Below are positions 53,118 through 62,392 of a DNA stretch of 64,000 nucleotides, piece by piece. Location: NCBI GenBank assembly GCA_964410065.1, contig CAYPFO010000009.1, positions 1 through 64,000 of the forward strand, read 5' to 3'. Numbering within the stretch: position 1 is the first letter of the stretch; each line of letters opens with the position of its first letter. Origin of the DNA: Serpens sp964410065 (GTDB taxonomy: Bacteria; Pseudomonadota; Gammaproteobacteria; Pseudomonadales; Pseudomonadaceae). The notes beneath the pieces are model-generated. The model was not told the DNA's origin. It worked only from the letters and a program-made list of their open reading frames with translations, and did no database searches. The position numbers and the translations under genes were made by a program.

Positions 53118-54293
53118 ATGTCCGATATCGTCATCGTCAGTGGTGCCCGTACCCCCATGGGTGGTTTCCAGGGCAGCCTGTCCAGCATTCCCGCCGTTGA
53201 CCTGGGCGCCGCCGCCATTCGCGAGGCCGTGGCCCGCGCCGGTATTGCGCCCGACGCGGTACAGGAAGTGATCATGGGCTGCGTGCTGCCCGCCGGCCTC
53301 AAGCAAGGCCCGGCTCGCCAAGCCGCGCTGAATGCCGGCCTACCCGCCGCCACCGGCTGCACCACCATCAACAAGCTGTGCGGCTCGGGCATGAAAGCGG
53401 TGATGCTGGCCCATGACCTGATCAAGGCCGGCACCAATAGCGTGATGGTCGCCGGCGGCATGGAAAGCATGTCCAACGCGCCCTATGTCCTGGAAAAAGC
53501 CCGTAGCGGCCTACGCATGGGTCACGGCGAAATCAAGGACCACATGTTTCTGGATGGCCTGGAGGATGCCCGCACCGGTCGCTTAATGGGCTCTTTCGCC
53601 CAGGAGACCGCCGACCAGTACGGCATCACCCGCGAACAAATGGATGAGTACGCCATCGAGTCGCTGAAACGCGCTCAGGCGGCCATCGCCGACGGCAAGC
53701 TGAACGACGAGATCGTGCCGATCACCGTCAGCAGCCGTAAGGGCGACACCCTGATCAAGGATGACGAGCAGCCGCTGAATGCCAAGCTCGACAAAATCCC
53801 CGGCCTGAAGCCGGCGTTCCGCAAGGACGGCACCATCACCGCCGCCAACGCCAGCTCTATCTCCGACGGCGCCAGCGCCCTGGTCCTGATGAGCGCCGAT
53901 GAAGCCGCCCGCCGTGGCCTGACCCCTCTGGCGCGCATCGTCGGCCATGCGACCCACAGCCAGGACCCGAGCGAATTCACCCTCGCCCCGGTCGGTGCCA
54001 TCACCAATCTGTTCAAGAAAACAGGCTGGAACAAGGACGTCGTCGACCTGTTCGAAATCAACGAAGCCTTCGCCATGGTGACCATGCTGGCCATTCGTGA
54101 ACATGGCCTCGATCCGGCCAAGGTCAACGTGTACGGCGGTGCCTGCGCCCAAGGTCACCCAATCGGCTCGACCGGCTCACGCCTGATCGTCACCCTGATC
54201 AATGCCCTGAAACACACCGGCGGCAAACGCGGCGTGGCATCACTGTGCATCGGCGGCGGCGAAGCCACTGCCATTGCGGTCGAGCTGCTGTAA
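53118..54293 (+). CDS. Acetyl-CoA C-acetyltransferase (thiolase)
   Basis: A 391-residue type II thiolase. The acylated nucleophile is Cys88 in NKLCGSGMKA; NEAFAM, the GGACAQGHPIGSTGSR histidine motif and the second cysteine in CIGGGEATA complete the active site. It condenses or cleaves acetoacetyl-CoA and short beta-ketoacyl-CoAs. The ATG at 53118 has AGAGGTG upstream. A TATAGA -10-like element is at 53063-53068. It faces the acyl-CoA ligase gene divergently, which fits a shared fatty-acid role. Confidence 0.93.
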   Translation: MSDIVIVSGARTPMGGFQGSLSSIPAVDLGAAAIREAVARAGIAPDAVQEVIMGCVLPAGLKQGPARQAALNAGLPAATGCTTINKLCGSGMKAVMLAHDLIKAGTNSVMVAGGMESMSNAPYVLEKARSGLRMGHGEIKDHMFLDGLEDARTGRLMGSFAQETADQYGITREQMDEYAIESLKRAQAAIADGKLNDEIVPITVSSRKGDTLIKDDEQPLNAKLDKIPGLKPAFRKDGTITAANASSISDGASALVLMSADEAARRGLTPLARIVGHATHSQDPSEFTLAPVGAITNLFKKTGWNKDVVDLFEINEAFAMVTMLAIREHGLDPAKVNVYGGACAQGHPIGSTGSRLIVTLINALKHTGGKRGVASLCIGGGEATAIAVELL

Positions 54294-54297
54294 ACCC

Positions 54298-54330
54298 TGC
54301 AGTGGGGGTCGTTCGAGCGACCCCACTGCA
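54298..54330 (+). terminator. Terminator after thiolase gene
   Basis: TGCAGTGGGGGTCG pairs with CGACCCCACTGCA with one bulged G. It lies a few bases after the thiolase stop. No T-run follows. Confidence 0.75.
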
Positions 54331-54433
54331 AGCAGCGTCTGCGCCGCACCTCTTGCCCCACGATCACGCCCCAGGCGGCCAGCCCTCTGGTAGGCTCTGC
54401 TTCTTTCTCATCTCCCGTAGCAGAGGGCCTTCC

Positions 54434-55393
54434 ATGAGCATCCGCGCTGTTTTCCTCGATCACGCCTCCCTCGACCTGGGCGATCTTGACCTCGCTCCCT
54501 TGCGTGACTGCTTCGACGAACTGACCTTGCACGACGCCAGCGAGACCGCGCAGGTCAGCGAGCGGCTGCAGGGCGCTACCGTGGCGATCACCAACAAGGT
54601 TCGCCTAGATGCCGAGGTGTTCGCCCATTGCCCGGAGCTTAAGCTGGTACTGATTTCGGCCACTGGCACCAACAATGTCGACCTGGATGCGGCCGGCGCC
54701 CATGGCGTGACCGTGTGCAACTGCCAGGGCTACGGCACGCCGTCGGTGGCCCAGCACTGCTTGATGCTACTGCTCGCCCTGGCCACGCGACTGCCGGATT
54801 ACCACGCCGCGGTGCGTGCCGGACGCTGGCAGCAAGCCAAACAATTCTGCCTGTTGGACTTTCCGATCATCGAACTCGAAGGCAAGACTCTCGGTTTGCT
54901 CGGCCATGGCGAATTGGGCAGCGCAGTGGGTCGCCTGGCCGAAGCGTTCGGCATGCGCGTGCTGCTCGGCCAGTTGCCGGGCCGCCCGGCCCGCGCTGAT
55001 CATCTGCCGCTGGAGGAGCTGTTGCCGCAAGTGGATGCCCTGAGCTTGCATTGTCCGCTCACCGAACAGACCCGCGATCTGATTAACGCCCGCGAATTGC
55101 GGCTGATGAAGCCTGGCGCCCTGCTGGTGAATACCGCGCGCGGCGGGCTGGTGAACGAACAGGCCCTGGCCGATGCCCTGCGCAGTGGCCACCTGGGTGG
55201 CGCTGCTACCGACGTGCTCAGCGAAGAGCCGCCGACCCACGGCAATCCCCTGCTGGCCGACGATATTCCACGCCTGATCATCACGCCCCACAGTGCCTGG
55301 GGCAGTCGCGAGGCGCGCCAGCGTATCGTCGGCCAACTGACGGAAAACGCTCAGGCCTTTTTCAACGCAGCGGCGATCCGCGTGGTCGGGTAA
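54434..55393 (+). CDS. D-isomer-specific 2-hydroxyacid dehydrogenase
   Basis: A 319-residue NAD(P)-dependent enzyme. The dinucleotide motif is GLLGHGELG, with histidine inside the usual GxGxxG. The catalytic Arg is in NTARGGLVNE and the proton donor His in ITPHSAWGS. It resembles glycerate dehydrogenase/hydroxypyruvate reductase (HprA). A neighbour relation to rsmC is common in Pseudomonas. The ATG at 54434 has GAGGGCC upstream; an in-frame extension to 54245 overlaps the thiolase gene and is rejected. Confidence 0.87.
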   Translation: MSIRAVFLDHASLDLGDLDLAPLRDCFDELTLHDASETAQVSERLQGATVAITNKVRLDAEVFAHCPELKLVLISATGTNNVDLDAAGAHGVTVCNCQGYGTPSVAQHCLMLLLALATRLPDYHAAVRAGRWQQAKQFCLLDFPIIELEGKTLGLLGHGELGSAVGRLAEAFGMRVLLGQLPGRPARADHLPLEELLPQVDALSLHCPLTEQTRDLINARELRLMKPGALLVNTARGGLVNEQALADALRSGHLGGAATDVLSEEPPTHGNPLLADDIPRLIITPHSAWGSREARQRIVGQLTENAQAFFNAAAIRVVG

Positions 55394-55453
55394 AATCCGC
55401 GCCTTTTTCGGGCCTGCCATTCAGGCCCAAACCAGGTTTTATCGGGAGATCCC

Positions 55454-56452
55454 ATGGACCCGCGAAGCGAAGTACTGCTGCGCCAGGCCGAGTTATTCAC
55501 CGGCCGGGTGCTTCTGGCCGGCCTGCCAGCCGATGACTTGCTCGGAGAACTGCCCGACACCCTCGGCTGGAGCTGGCATGCCGGCGAGCAGGCCACCCTG
55601 GCGGCGCGTTTCCCGGGGCGCAGCCACTTCGGGACCTGCCCGCCCGTCGAGGACTTCACCGCTGCCGTCCTGTTCCTGCCCAAATCCCGCGACCTGACCG
55701 AGTACCTGCTGCAGGCCTTGGCCTCACACTTGCCCGGTGCGCCGCTGTATCTCGTTGGGGAAAAGCGCGCCGGCGTCGAACGCGCCGCCAAGCAACTGGC
55801 TGCCTATGGCCAACCCCGCAAGCTGGACAGCGCTCGGCACTGCCAGCTATGGCAGATCAGGGTCGAGCAGACACCCCTCGCGCCTGATCTGGAAAGTCTG
55901 GCGCAGCGCTACGAACTGCACCTGAGCGACGGTTCGCTGCACGTGGTCACGCTGCCGGGAGTCTTCAGCCATGGTCGCCTGGACATAGGCACGGCGCTGT
56001 TACTGGAGCACCTGGACGATCTGCCTGCCGGCCCGTTGCTGGATTTTGGCTGTGGCGCCGGGGTGATTGGCGCGGTGCTCAAGCGTCGCTATCCGCACAA
56101 CACAGTAAACATGCTGGACGTGGACGCCTTCGCCCTGGCCAGCAGCCGTTTGACGCTGGCCGCTAACGGTCTGGACGCGCAGTTGATCGCCGGCGATGGT
56201 ATTCACGCGGCGCCCAAGGATCTGGCCGCGATCATCAGCAATCCGCCGTTCCATCAGGGCGTGCACACCGATTACCAGGCCAGCGAAACGCTACTGCGCG
56301 AAGCCAGGCGACACCTCGTCAATACCGGGGAGCTGCGTCTGGTGGCGAACAGCTTCCTCAAGTATCCGCCGTTGATCGAACAGCACCTGGGCACCTGTCA
56401 GACGCTGGCCGAAGGCCAGGGTTTCCGCATTTACCGGGCCAAGTGCCGCTAG
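55454..56452 (+). CDS. rsmC: 16S rRNA (guanine(1207)-N2)-methyltransferase RsmC
   Basis: A 332-residue two-domain methyltransferase acting on G1207 of 16S rRNA. The N-terminal domain is a degenerate copy that assists RNA binding. The C-terminal catalytic domain has the SAM motif LLDFGCGAGVIG and the N-x-P-F motif NPPFHQG. Length and motifs match the family. A GGGAGA ribosome binding site precedes the ATG. Confidence 0.92.
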   Translation: MDPRSEVLLRQAELFTGRVLLAGLPADDLLGELPDTLGWSWHAGEQATLAARFPGRSHFGTCPPVEDFTAAVLFLPKSRDLTEYLLQALASHLPGAPLYLVGEKRAGVERAAKQLAAYGQPRKLDSARHCQLWQIRVEQTPLAPDLESLAQRYELHLSDGSLHVVTLPGVFSHGRLDIGTALLLEHLDDLPAGPLLDFGCGAGVIGAVLKRRYPHNTVNMLDVDAFALASSRLTLAANGLDAQLIAGDGIHAAPKDLAAIISNPPFHQGVHTDYQASETLLREARRHLVNTGELRLVANSFLKYPPLIEQHLGTCQTLAEGQGFRIYRAKCR

Positions 56453-56544
56453 GACAAGGCTGAGTATTCCGCAGAGACTCCTGTACCGCCTTTGCTGCCA
56501 TCCCCGCGAGCTTGCCCTTCCCGGTCACATTGGGCAAAATGCCC

Positions 56545-56735
56545 GCCGTCCTAGGGGAGTAGTCTCCCGCGAGCGCCAGCTCGCCCGGCTGGCGTCAACA
56601 TACTTGCTCAACAGAGCATGGCGCCAGCGACCTCAAGCCTGTCCAGACAGGCCCGTGGTTTGACAAGACCTATGACACGAACGACCTGACCCGGGGTGGG
56701 CAGGACGGCGTGTCATATGTGCTCAGTCGACCCAC
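56545..56735 (+). promoter_or_regulatory. yybP-ykoY manganese riboswitch
   Basis: The leader of the GDT1-family gene carries the hallmark motifs in order: GGGGAGTAG at 56554-56562, GTCAACATACTTG at 56594-56606 and ACAAGACCTATGACACG at 56663-56679, separated by hairpin arms. These are conserved internal-loop elements of the yybP-ykoY class, which senses Mn2+ and often precedes manganese exporters. The final part (CCGGGGTGGGC and GACCCACCCC) could pair near the start codon and switch translation. Bounds are approximate. Confidence 0.85.
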
Positions 56736-56753
56736 CCCTCTTAGGAAATCCCT

Positions 56754-57338
56754 GTGCTGGAATCCCTCCTGGTTTCGACCGGAATCGTCGCGCTGGCCGA
56801 AATCGGCGACAAGACGCAACTGCTGGCCCTGGTGCTCGCTGCACGCTTTCGCAAACCTTGGCCAATCGTGGCCGGGATCATCGTCGCCACGCTGCTCAAC
56901 CATTTCATCGCCGGGGTCGTCGGCAACTGGGTTGCCGGCTTCTTCACCCCAGCCATGCTGCACGCAATCCTGGCCATCGCGTTCCTCGTTGTCGCGGGCT
57001 GGACGCTGATCCCCGACAAACTTGATGAAGACGAAGCCTCGCGTGTCAGATACCGCGGAGCCTTCATCACCACCTTGATTACCTTCTTCATCGCCGAGAT
57101 GGGCGACAAGACACAGATCGCCACGGTGATGCTCGCCGCGCAGTACGACTACCTGTTCATGGTGGTCGCCGGGACGACTCTGGGCATGCTGATCGCCAAC
57201 GTGCCGGTGGTTCTGGCGGGGAATTTCGCCGCTGACCGCCTGCCACTGACACTGATCCATCGTCTGGCCGCAGCGGCATTTGCATTACTGGGCCTCTATG
57301 CAGGCTATGAAGCATTGAAGCTGGCGGGTATCTGGTAA
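56754..57338 (+). CDS. mneA: TMEM165/GDT1-family manganese exporter
   Basis: A 194-residue inner membrane protein with six hydrophobic segments in two repeats, each with a cation-binding motif: EIGDKTQ at residues 16-22 and EMGDKTQ near residue 112. Bacterial UPF0016/MneA members export Mn2+. The upstream Mn-sensing riboswitch supports that role strongly. The start is GTG at 56754 with AGGAAA upstream. Confidence 0.92.
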   Translation: MLESLLVSTGIVALAEIGDKTQLLALVLAARFRKPWPIVAGIIVATLLNHFIAGVVGNWVAGFFTPAMLHAILAIAFLVVAGWTLIPDKLDEDEASRVRYRGAFITTLITFFIAEMGDKTQIATVMLAAQYDYLFMVVAGTTLGMLIANVPVVLAGNFAADRLPLTLIHRLAAAAFALLGLYAGYEALKLAGIW

Positions 57339-57433
57339 CCAGCCAGTCTGCCAAAGGGTGAGAGGGGCGGCGTCGGGCAAAATGCGCGGGTACGCCCCAC
57401 CTTCTGCGCGGCGTCGCCATCCTTCGCTTTCCG

Positions 57434-58249
57434 CTACTTGCGACGCGCCTGCTCATACAGCGGCATGACCTTGGGAATATTGGCCTGCAACGAACTCATG
57501 CGCGTAGTGGATGAGGGGTGAGTGGACAGGAATTCGGGCGGGGCGCCGTTGCTGGCCTGGCCCATCTTCTGCCACAAGGTGGTGGCCGCGTTGGGGTTGT
57601 AGCCGGCGCGCGCGGCCAGCTCCAGGCCAATCAGATCCGCTTCGTTCTCGTTGCCGCGACTGTTGGGCAGCGTCATCAGGTATTCCACGCCCATGTTGGC
57701 CATTTGCAGACTGCCCGGCCCCACACCCAGCGCTGCACCCAGCTGGCTGGCCAACTCGACACCATACGCCTTGGACAGCGCCTCACGGCTGTGCTCGCGC
57801 AAGGCGTGGGCGATTTCATGGCCGATTACCGCGGCCAGCTCATCGTCGGTCAGCTTCAGTTTCTCGATCAAACCGGTGTAGACCATGATCTTGCCGCCCG
57901 GCCCGCAGTTGGCGTTCAGCTCCTCACTGTCGATCAGATTGACCTCCCAGGCCCATTGCGCCGCATCCGGACGAAATACCGGCGCCTGGGCAATTAAACG
58001 CTGGGAAATCGCCTGGACCCGCTTGGCGTCGGCACTGGATGTCTCCAGCACCCCTTGGCCGGATGCCTCGCCAATCGCCTGCTGATAGGACTGGGCATAC
58101 ATCTGATTGACCTGATCGGTCGACAGCATGCTGAACATATACTGCTTACGATCGACGCCCACCGCCCCGCCGCTGGTGGTGTTCACAGCCTGGCAGCCCA
58201 CCAACAGTAAGGCGGCAACCAGAGTTGCCCGTGAAAAAGACCGTTTCAT
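57434..58249 (-). CDS. M48-family metalloprotease lipoprotein
   Basis: A 271-residue lipoprotein with signal ending LLLVGC (Cys19). The zinc motif is HEIAHALREH, with the third ligand Glu in NENEADLIG. It resembles the LoiP/YcaL outer membrane M48 proteases, which act on envelope proteins. It is divergent from a second, unrelated zinc metallopeptidase gene, an arrangement worth noting. Confidence 0.9.
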   Translation of the reverse strand: MKRSFSRATLVAALLLVGCQAVNTTSGGAVGVDRKQYMFSMLSTDQVNQMYAQSYQQAIGEASGQGVLETSSADAKRVQAISQRLIAQAPVFRPDAAQWAWEVNLIDSEELNANCGPGGKIMVYTGLIEKLKLTDDELAAVIGHEIAHALREHSREALSKAYGVELASQLGAALGVGPGSLQMANMGVEYLMTLPNSRGNENEADLIGLELAARAGYNPNAATTLWQKMGQASNGAPPEFLSTHPSSTTRMSSLQANIPKVMPLYEQARRK

Positions 58250-58439
58250 ATCCAGCTCCGTGCAAAGGTGACCGCCGCCCCGGGATTGTCGCGCATGCTA
58301 ATTCGAGGGGAGCTCGCCCGACAACCGCACCGTTCACCCCGCCATGCAACAGCGTGCGCAACTCGGCTGCCGCTGCGGCATTCGACCATACTCATAACGG
58401 TTTCAGTTCCCGTACGACAACGTGTAGAGGAGAAACAGC

Positions 58440-59300
58440 ATGCGGTGGCGACGAGCACGGCAAAGCGACAATGTTGTGGATGCACGCGGCAGCGGGCGTG
58501 GCTTGCGGGTTGGCGGAGGATTAGGGCTGGGCGGGATCGCCATTGTGGTAATCGTTGGCCTGCTGATGGGCCAGGACCCCTTGCAGATACTCGGCCAGCT
58601 GGCCAACCAGTCAGGCGGACCAGTGGCGACCCAGCCGGGTCAGCCCGCGGGTGACGATGTTCAAAGCCAGTTCGTGCGCGCCGTTCTTGGCGATACCGAA
58701 GATACCTGGGATGCACTGTTTGCAGGCGCCGGCAGCCAGTATCAGCACCCCCAACTGGTGCTGTTCAGCGGCGCCGTGAAATCGGCCTGCGGCCTCGCCT
58801 CGGCCGCAGTAGGGCCGTTCTACTGCCCGGCGGATCGGCAGGTGTATTTGGACCTGCAATTCTTCGAGGAACTGGAACAGCGCTTCGGCGCCGCCGGGGA
58901 CTTTGCCCAAGCCTATGTCATCGCCCATGAAGTGGGCCATCACGTGCAGACCCTGCTCGGAGTATCAGCCCAGGTGAATGCTGCCCGCCAGCGCGGCGAG
59001 ACCATGGAAGGCGCAACAGGGTTGTTGGTGCGCCAGGAATTGCAAGCTGATTGCCTGGCCGGCGTCTGGGCCTACCACGCCCAGCAACGACTGGATTGGA
59101 TGGAGGAAGGCGACCTCGAGGAAGCCCTCAATGCCGCCACGGCCATTGGCGATGACCGCCTGCAAAAGCACACCCAAGGACAGGTAGTGCCGGACTCGTT
59201 CACCCATGGCACCTCAGCCCAGCGGACCCGCTGGTTCCGCGCCGGATTCGATACGGGCGAAGCCGGGCGCTGCGATACGTTCAAGGCACGAACGCTGTAA
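58440..59300 (+). CDS. YpfJ-type zinc metallopeptidase
   Basis: A 286-residue protein of the neutral zinc metallopeptidase (YpfJ/KPN_02809) family. A single transmembrane segment lies at residues 31-50 after a charged N-terminus, and the HEVGHHVQ zinc motif is near residue 162, with QELQADCLAG supplying the later ligand. The catalytic part faces the periplasm by prediction. Substrate unknown. The 190-base gap to the M48 gene holds both promoters. Confidence 0.9.
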   Translation: MRWRRARQSDNVVDARGSGRGLRVGGGLGLGGIAIVVIVGLLMGQDPLQILGQLANQSGGPVATQPGQPAGDDVQSQFVRAVLGDTEDTWDALFAGAGSQYQHPQLVLFSGAVKSACGLASAAVGPFYCPADRQVYLDLQFFEELEQRFGAAGDFAQAYVIAHEVGHHVQTLLGVSAQVNAARQRGETMEGATGLLVRQELQADCLAGVWAYHAQQRLDWMEEGDLEEALNAATAIGDDRLQKHTQGQVVPDSFTHGTSAQRTRWFRAGFDTGEAGRCDTFKARTL

Positions 59301-59452
59301 GCGTCAGGTGATCTGTATGGAGGCTCGCCGTCGGACTGAAGCGCTCAACGAGCAAGCCCCGATGCTCGGGTCAAGCACGCCTTCGACGCGGAGTCGCTAC
59401 TCCCAAACGGTATCGCTCATGCTGAGGAAAACGGCGTGCTTCCTGGGTACCG

Positions 59453-60043
59453 TTACCCCAGCCACTCCAGCACCTCACCGCAATCGCGCGCATGCCAGTC
59501 GGTCAATTCCGGCCACAGGTTTTCCGGCTGATTGACCAGCACCGTCTTCGCACCAGCGGCACGGGCGCATTCCAGGTCGAAGCGAAAATCACCCACCATG
59601 ACCAACCGCTGGGGCGCCACATCCCAGCGTTGCGCCAGGTGCAGCAAGCCACCGGGATGCGGTTTGGGTGTTGCTTCGTCACGGCCCAGAATGTCGCCAC
59701 GTGGAAAGCAGTCGCCCAAGCCAATGCAGTCCAACGTTACCTGAGCCAATTCGCGGGCATTGCGGGTCAGCAGTCCCAGCTGTACACCGCGGGCATGCAG
59801 CTCACGGACCAGCTCCACCGCCCCGGGCGCTGGGCGCGAGGCACAGGCCAGTTCGCGCTCATGCTCCAATAGCCAGGCATGCTTGGCGGCGGCCTCGCGG
59901 GTTGGCAGCCCGGCCAGATGGTCGAGGATGTCTTGCTCCTGCGGAATCTCCAGCGCCCGGCGGATGGCGTCGAAATCGTGGACGGCGATAGTCAGGGTGC
60001 CGTCCATGTCGAACACCCAGTGACGGACCTCCTGCAGCTTCAT
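59453..60043 (-). CDS. HAD-superfamily hydrolase
   Basis: A 196-residue HAD phosphatase. Motif I is DMDGTL with nucleophile Asp12, motif II is LLTRNAR, motif III lysine in PKPHPGG, and motif IV is VGDFRFD. A small helical cap lies between. It resembles GPH/YqaB-type enzymes; substrate unknown. Its ATG overlaps the tesB stop by four bases, so the two are translationally coupled. Confidence 0.88.
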   Translation of the reverse strand: MKLQEVRHWVFDMDGTLTIAVHDFDAIRRALEIPQEQDILDHLAGLPTREAAAKHAWLLEHERELACASRPAPGAVELVRELHARGVQLGLLTRNARELAQVTLDCIGLGDCFPRGDILGRDEATPKPHPGGLLHLAQRWDVAPQRLVMVGDFRFDLECARAAGAKTVLVNQPENLWPELTDWHARDCGEVLEWLG

Positions 60044-60909
60044 GTGCGGTCTTCGCGACGACGGATCAGGCCTTCCTGGGCGACCGAGGCCACTAATTCG
60101 CCGGCCCGGTTGAAAATATGACCGCGGCTGAAACCCCGGGCATTGCCGCTCCACGGGCTGTCCATGGCATACAGGTGCCACTCATCAACCTTCAGGTTGC
60201 GGTGGAACCACAAGGCATGGTCGAGGCTGGCCACCTGCATATGCCGCTGCCAGAACGACGCGCCGTGGGGCAACAGCGACGCGGTCAACAGGCCAAAGTC
60301 CGAGGCATAAGCCAGGATGTACTTATGCAACGCAGGAATGACCGGCAGCGGGCCGTCGGCGCGGAACCAGACATACCGGCACGGCTCACTCGGCGAGGGA
60401 TTGAACGGATCGCCAGGGTTCACCGGACGGATCTCGATAGGCTTTGCGCAGAGTATTTTTTCGCGCATGGGCCCCGGGATCAATTCGGCGTGGCGGCCAA
60501 ACAGCTGCAGTTCGCTGAGCAGATTCTCCGGGCCTTCCACCTCGGGCATGGCCACCTGATGTTCGAAGCCCGGCTCCTCAGCCTGAAACGAGGCGCTGCA
60601 AAAGAAGATCGGCTGGCCTTTCTGGATCGCGGTGACTCGCCGGGTGGTGAAGGAGCCGCCATCGCGCACCCGGTCCACTTGATAGACCACCGGCAGCGAG
60701 GCGTTGCCTGGGCGCAAAAAGTAGCCGTGCTGGGAGTGGACATGACGCCCCGGCTCAACCGTCTGACTGGCAGCTGAAATTGCCTGCCCCAACACCTGGC
60801 CGCCAAACAGCTGGGGAAAGCCCAGGTCCTGACTGGCGCCACGAAACAGGTTTTCTTCGATGGTTTCCAGGCTCAGCAAGGCCACCAGTTCGTCCAACAC
60901 GTCACTCAT
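60040..60909 (-). CDS. tesB: Acyl-CoA thioesterase II
   Basis: A 289-residue double-hotdog thioesterase that hydrolyses medium- and long-chain acyl-CoA. FGGQVLGQA near residue 35, HSQHGYFLRPG and SLDHALWFHR in the second hotdog are the TesB signatures with the catalytic Asp. It forms an operon with the HAD gene. Confidence 0.94.
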   Translation of the reverse strand: MSDVLDELVALLSLETIEENLFRGASQDLGFPQLFGGQVLGQAISAASQTVEPGRHVHSQHGYFLRPGNASLPVVYQVDRVRDGGSFTTRRVTAIQKGQPIFFCSASFQAEEPGFEHQVAMPEVEGPENLLSELQLFGRHAELIPGPMREKILCAKPIEIRPVNPGDPFNPSPSEPCRYVWFRADGPLPVIPALHKYILAYASDFGLLTASLLPHGASFWQRHMQVASLDHALWFHRNLKVDEWHLYAMDSPWSGNARGFSRGHIFNRAGELVASVAQEGLIRRREDRT

Positions 60910-60979
60910 TTACAACCTCGGCAAGGCAGGTATGGCCAACGGTTTTCTTCGTCCGCTTGGCAGATAGTGTTCGATCAGC

Positions 60980-61432
60980 TCAACCGCGCAATACAGTAAT
61001 CAATTCAGCGATCCAGGGCTCGGCATCCTGCTCCGGCGTTACGCTTTCGCTGGCATCCAGGCGCAGCATGGGCAGCACTTCGCGAATGCCCAGCTCAGCA
61101 AACAGCTCACGCACCTGCTCGCCGCCGCCGCAATAGGTATCGCCGTAGCTGGAGTCACCCAAAGCAATTACCGCTCCTGGCAGGCCATACCAGGCTGGTG
61201 GCTGATCGCGCAAGGCGTAATACAACGGCTGCAGATTATCCGGCAACTCGCCCATGCCGGTCGTCGAAGTCACCGCCAAGACCATCTCGGGTGACCCGTT
61301 CTGCAAATCAGCCAATGTGCCACGTGGCTGATACCAGGTTTCGAAGCCCGCGGCCTGCAGCAACTGCTGGGCATGATGGGCAACTTCTTCAGCCGTGCCG
61401 TAAACCGAGCCGCTGATGATGGCAATTTTCAT
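60980..61432 (-). CDS. Flavodoxin (MioC-like)
   Basis: A 150-residue single-domain flavodoxin. The FMN phosphate loop is SGSVYGTAEEVA at residues 8-19 and the two flanking loops are TSTTGMGELPDN and LGDSSYGDTYCGGG. It would act as a cytoplasmic electron carrier. The ATG at 61432 fits the family N-terminus (MKIAIISGS); an extension to 61465 is not supported. Confidence 0.9.
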   Translation of the reverse strand: MKIAIISGSVYGTAEEVAHHAQQLLQAAGFETWYQPRGTLADLQNGSPEMVLAVTSTTGMGELPDNLQPLYYALRDQPPAWYGLPGAVIALGDSSYGDTYCGGGEQVRELFAELGIREVLPMLRLDASESVTPEQDAEPWIAELITVLRG

Positions 61433-61605
61433 GAAAAATTCCTTAACGGGGTCAAGTATTGTCACATTATGCCGAAAGATTGCCTGAAACCCGACCTGTC
61501 ACCGTGACTCGAAACCGTGCAGATGCTCAAATAACGGGAACTACTGCAACAAATCGTCGCAGCGCTAGTCTTAGTATCGCCACAGCACTTTCGTTCGAGA
61601 ACATC

Positions 61606-62199
61606 ATGCGCAACGAGCCTTTGCTCACTCGGGATGAACTAATATTTCTCCAGCAACTTCTGGATGACCCGGCGTATTCTGCCAAAAGCGCACATGAGCT
61701 GACCCTCAACAGCAGCCCCGACACACAGACCCTTCTCGCCAATCTGGGCGAAAATGCGCAGCTGACACTAGAGGCTCGGGTTGGCAATCAACGCCTGACT
61801 TTTCCCTTGCGCCTCATCCTGGATGAATTCCGGGCCTTGAGCCTGCAACTGGAAGTTCCGCAGATTTTCGAAAAGGGCGTGGTCGAGCGCCCCTGGCGCG
61901 CCACTCTGGAGACGCCTCTGAGCCTGACGTCGAAGAACGGCCAGGCCAGCGCCTTGTGGGTTCAGCAGATTTCCCAGAACGGCGCCCTCGTCAGCAGCAA
62001 CGACGGCAGCGAGCCGCCCGAACATTTTGTCCTCGGATTGGCCCTGCCGGGTAAAGCGTTCCTTTCGCTGCGCGGTTCGCGCGTGCGTCAGCTTTCACCG
62101 ACGCTGGCCGCCTACCGCATCACCCCTTCGCACCACTCCGGCATCCAGCGCCTGCAGGAACTGCTCGTGCAGCTGCGCAACCAGGAGCAAGCTCTTTAA
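61606..62199 (+). CDS. PilZ-like domain protein with degenerate c-di-GMP motif
   Basis: A 197-residue cytoplasmic protein. The second half has the shape of a PilZ domain: RPWRATLETPLSL resembles the RxxxR region but with altered spacing, and QISQNGALVSS resembles the [DN]xSxxG motif. The first half is helical. I infer a PilZ-type fold that may not bind c-di-GMP. The ATG at 61606 is chosen because the upstream frame is promoter-like and unconserved. Function not established. Confidence 0.6.
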   Translation: MRNEPLLTRDELIFLQQLLDDPAYSAKSAHELTLNSSPDTQTLLANLGENAQLTLEARVGNQRLTFPLRLILDEFRALSLQLEVPQIFEKGVVERPWRATLETPLSLTSKNGQASALWVQQISQNGALVSSNDGSEPPEHFVLGLALPGKAFLSLRGSRVRQLSPTLAAYRITPSHHSGIQRLQELLVQLRNQEQAL

Positions 62200-62392
62200 G
62201 ACCAGCAGCGCTCAAGCATGCACGCTGCTGTGTGCGAGCGTTGCACGCCCCCAGAGAAAGCCGTCAATCCCCCGATGATTGTCGTCCACGACCGACTGTT
62301 ATAAGTTAGCCGGGGTTCGGTCGGCGCGGCGTCATACTGGTCAGGTACCTGGTGGCGCGCCGCCGGACCCTTCTTTCATGTTCGTGAGCACC

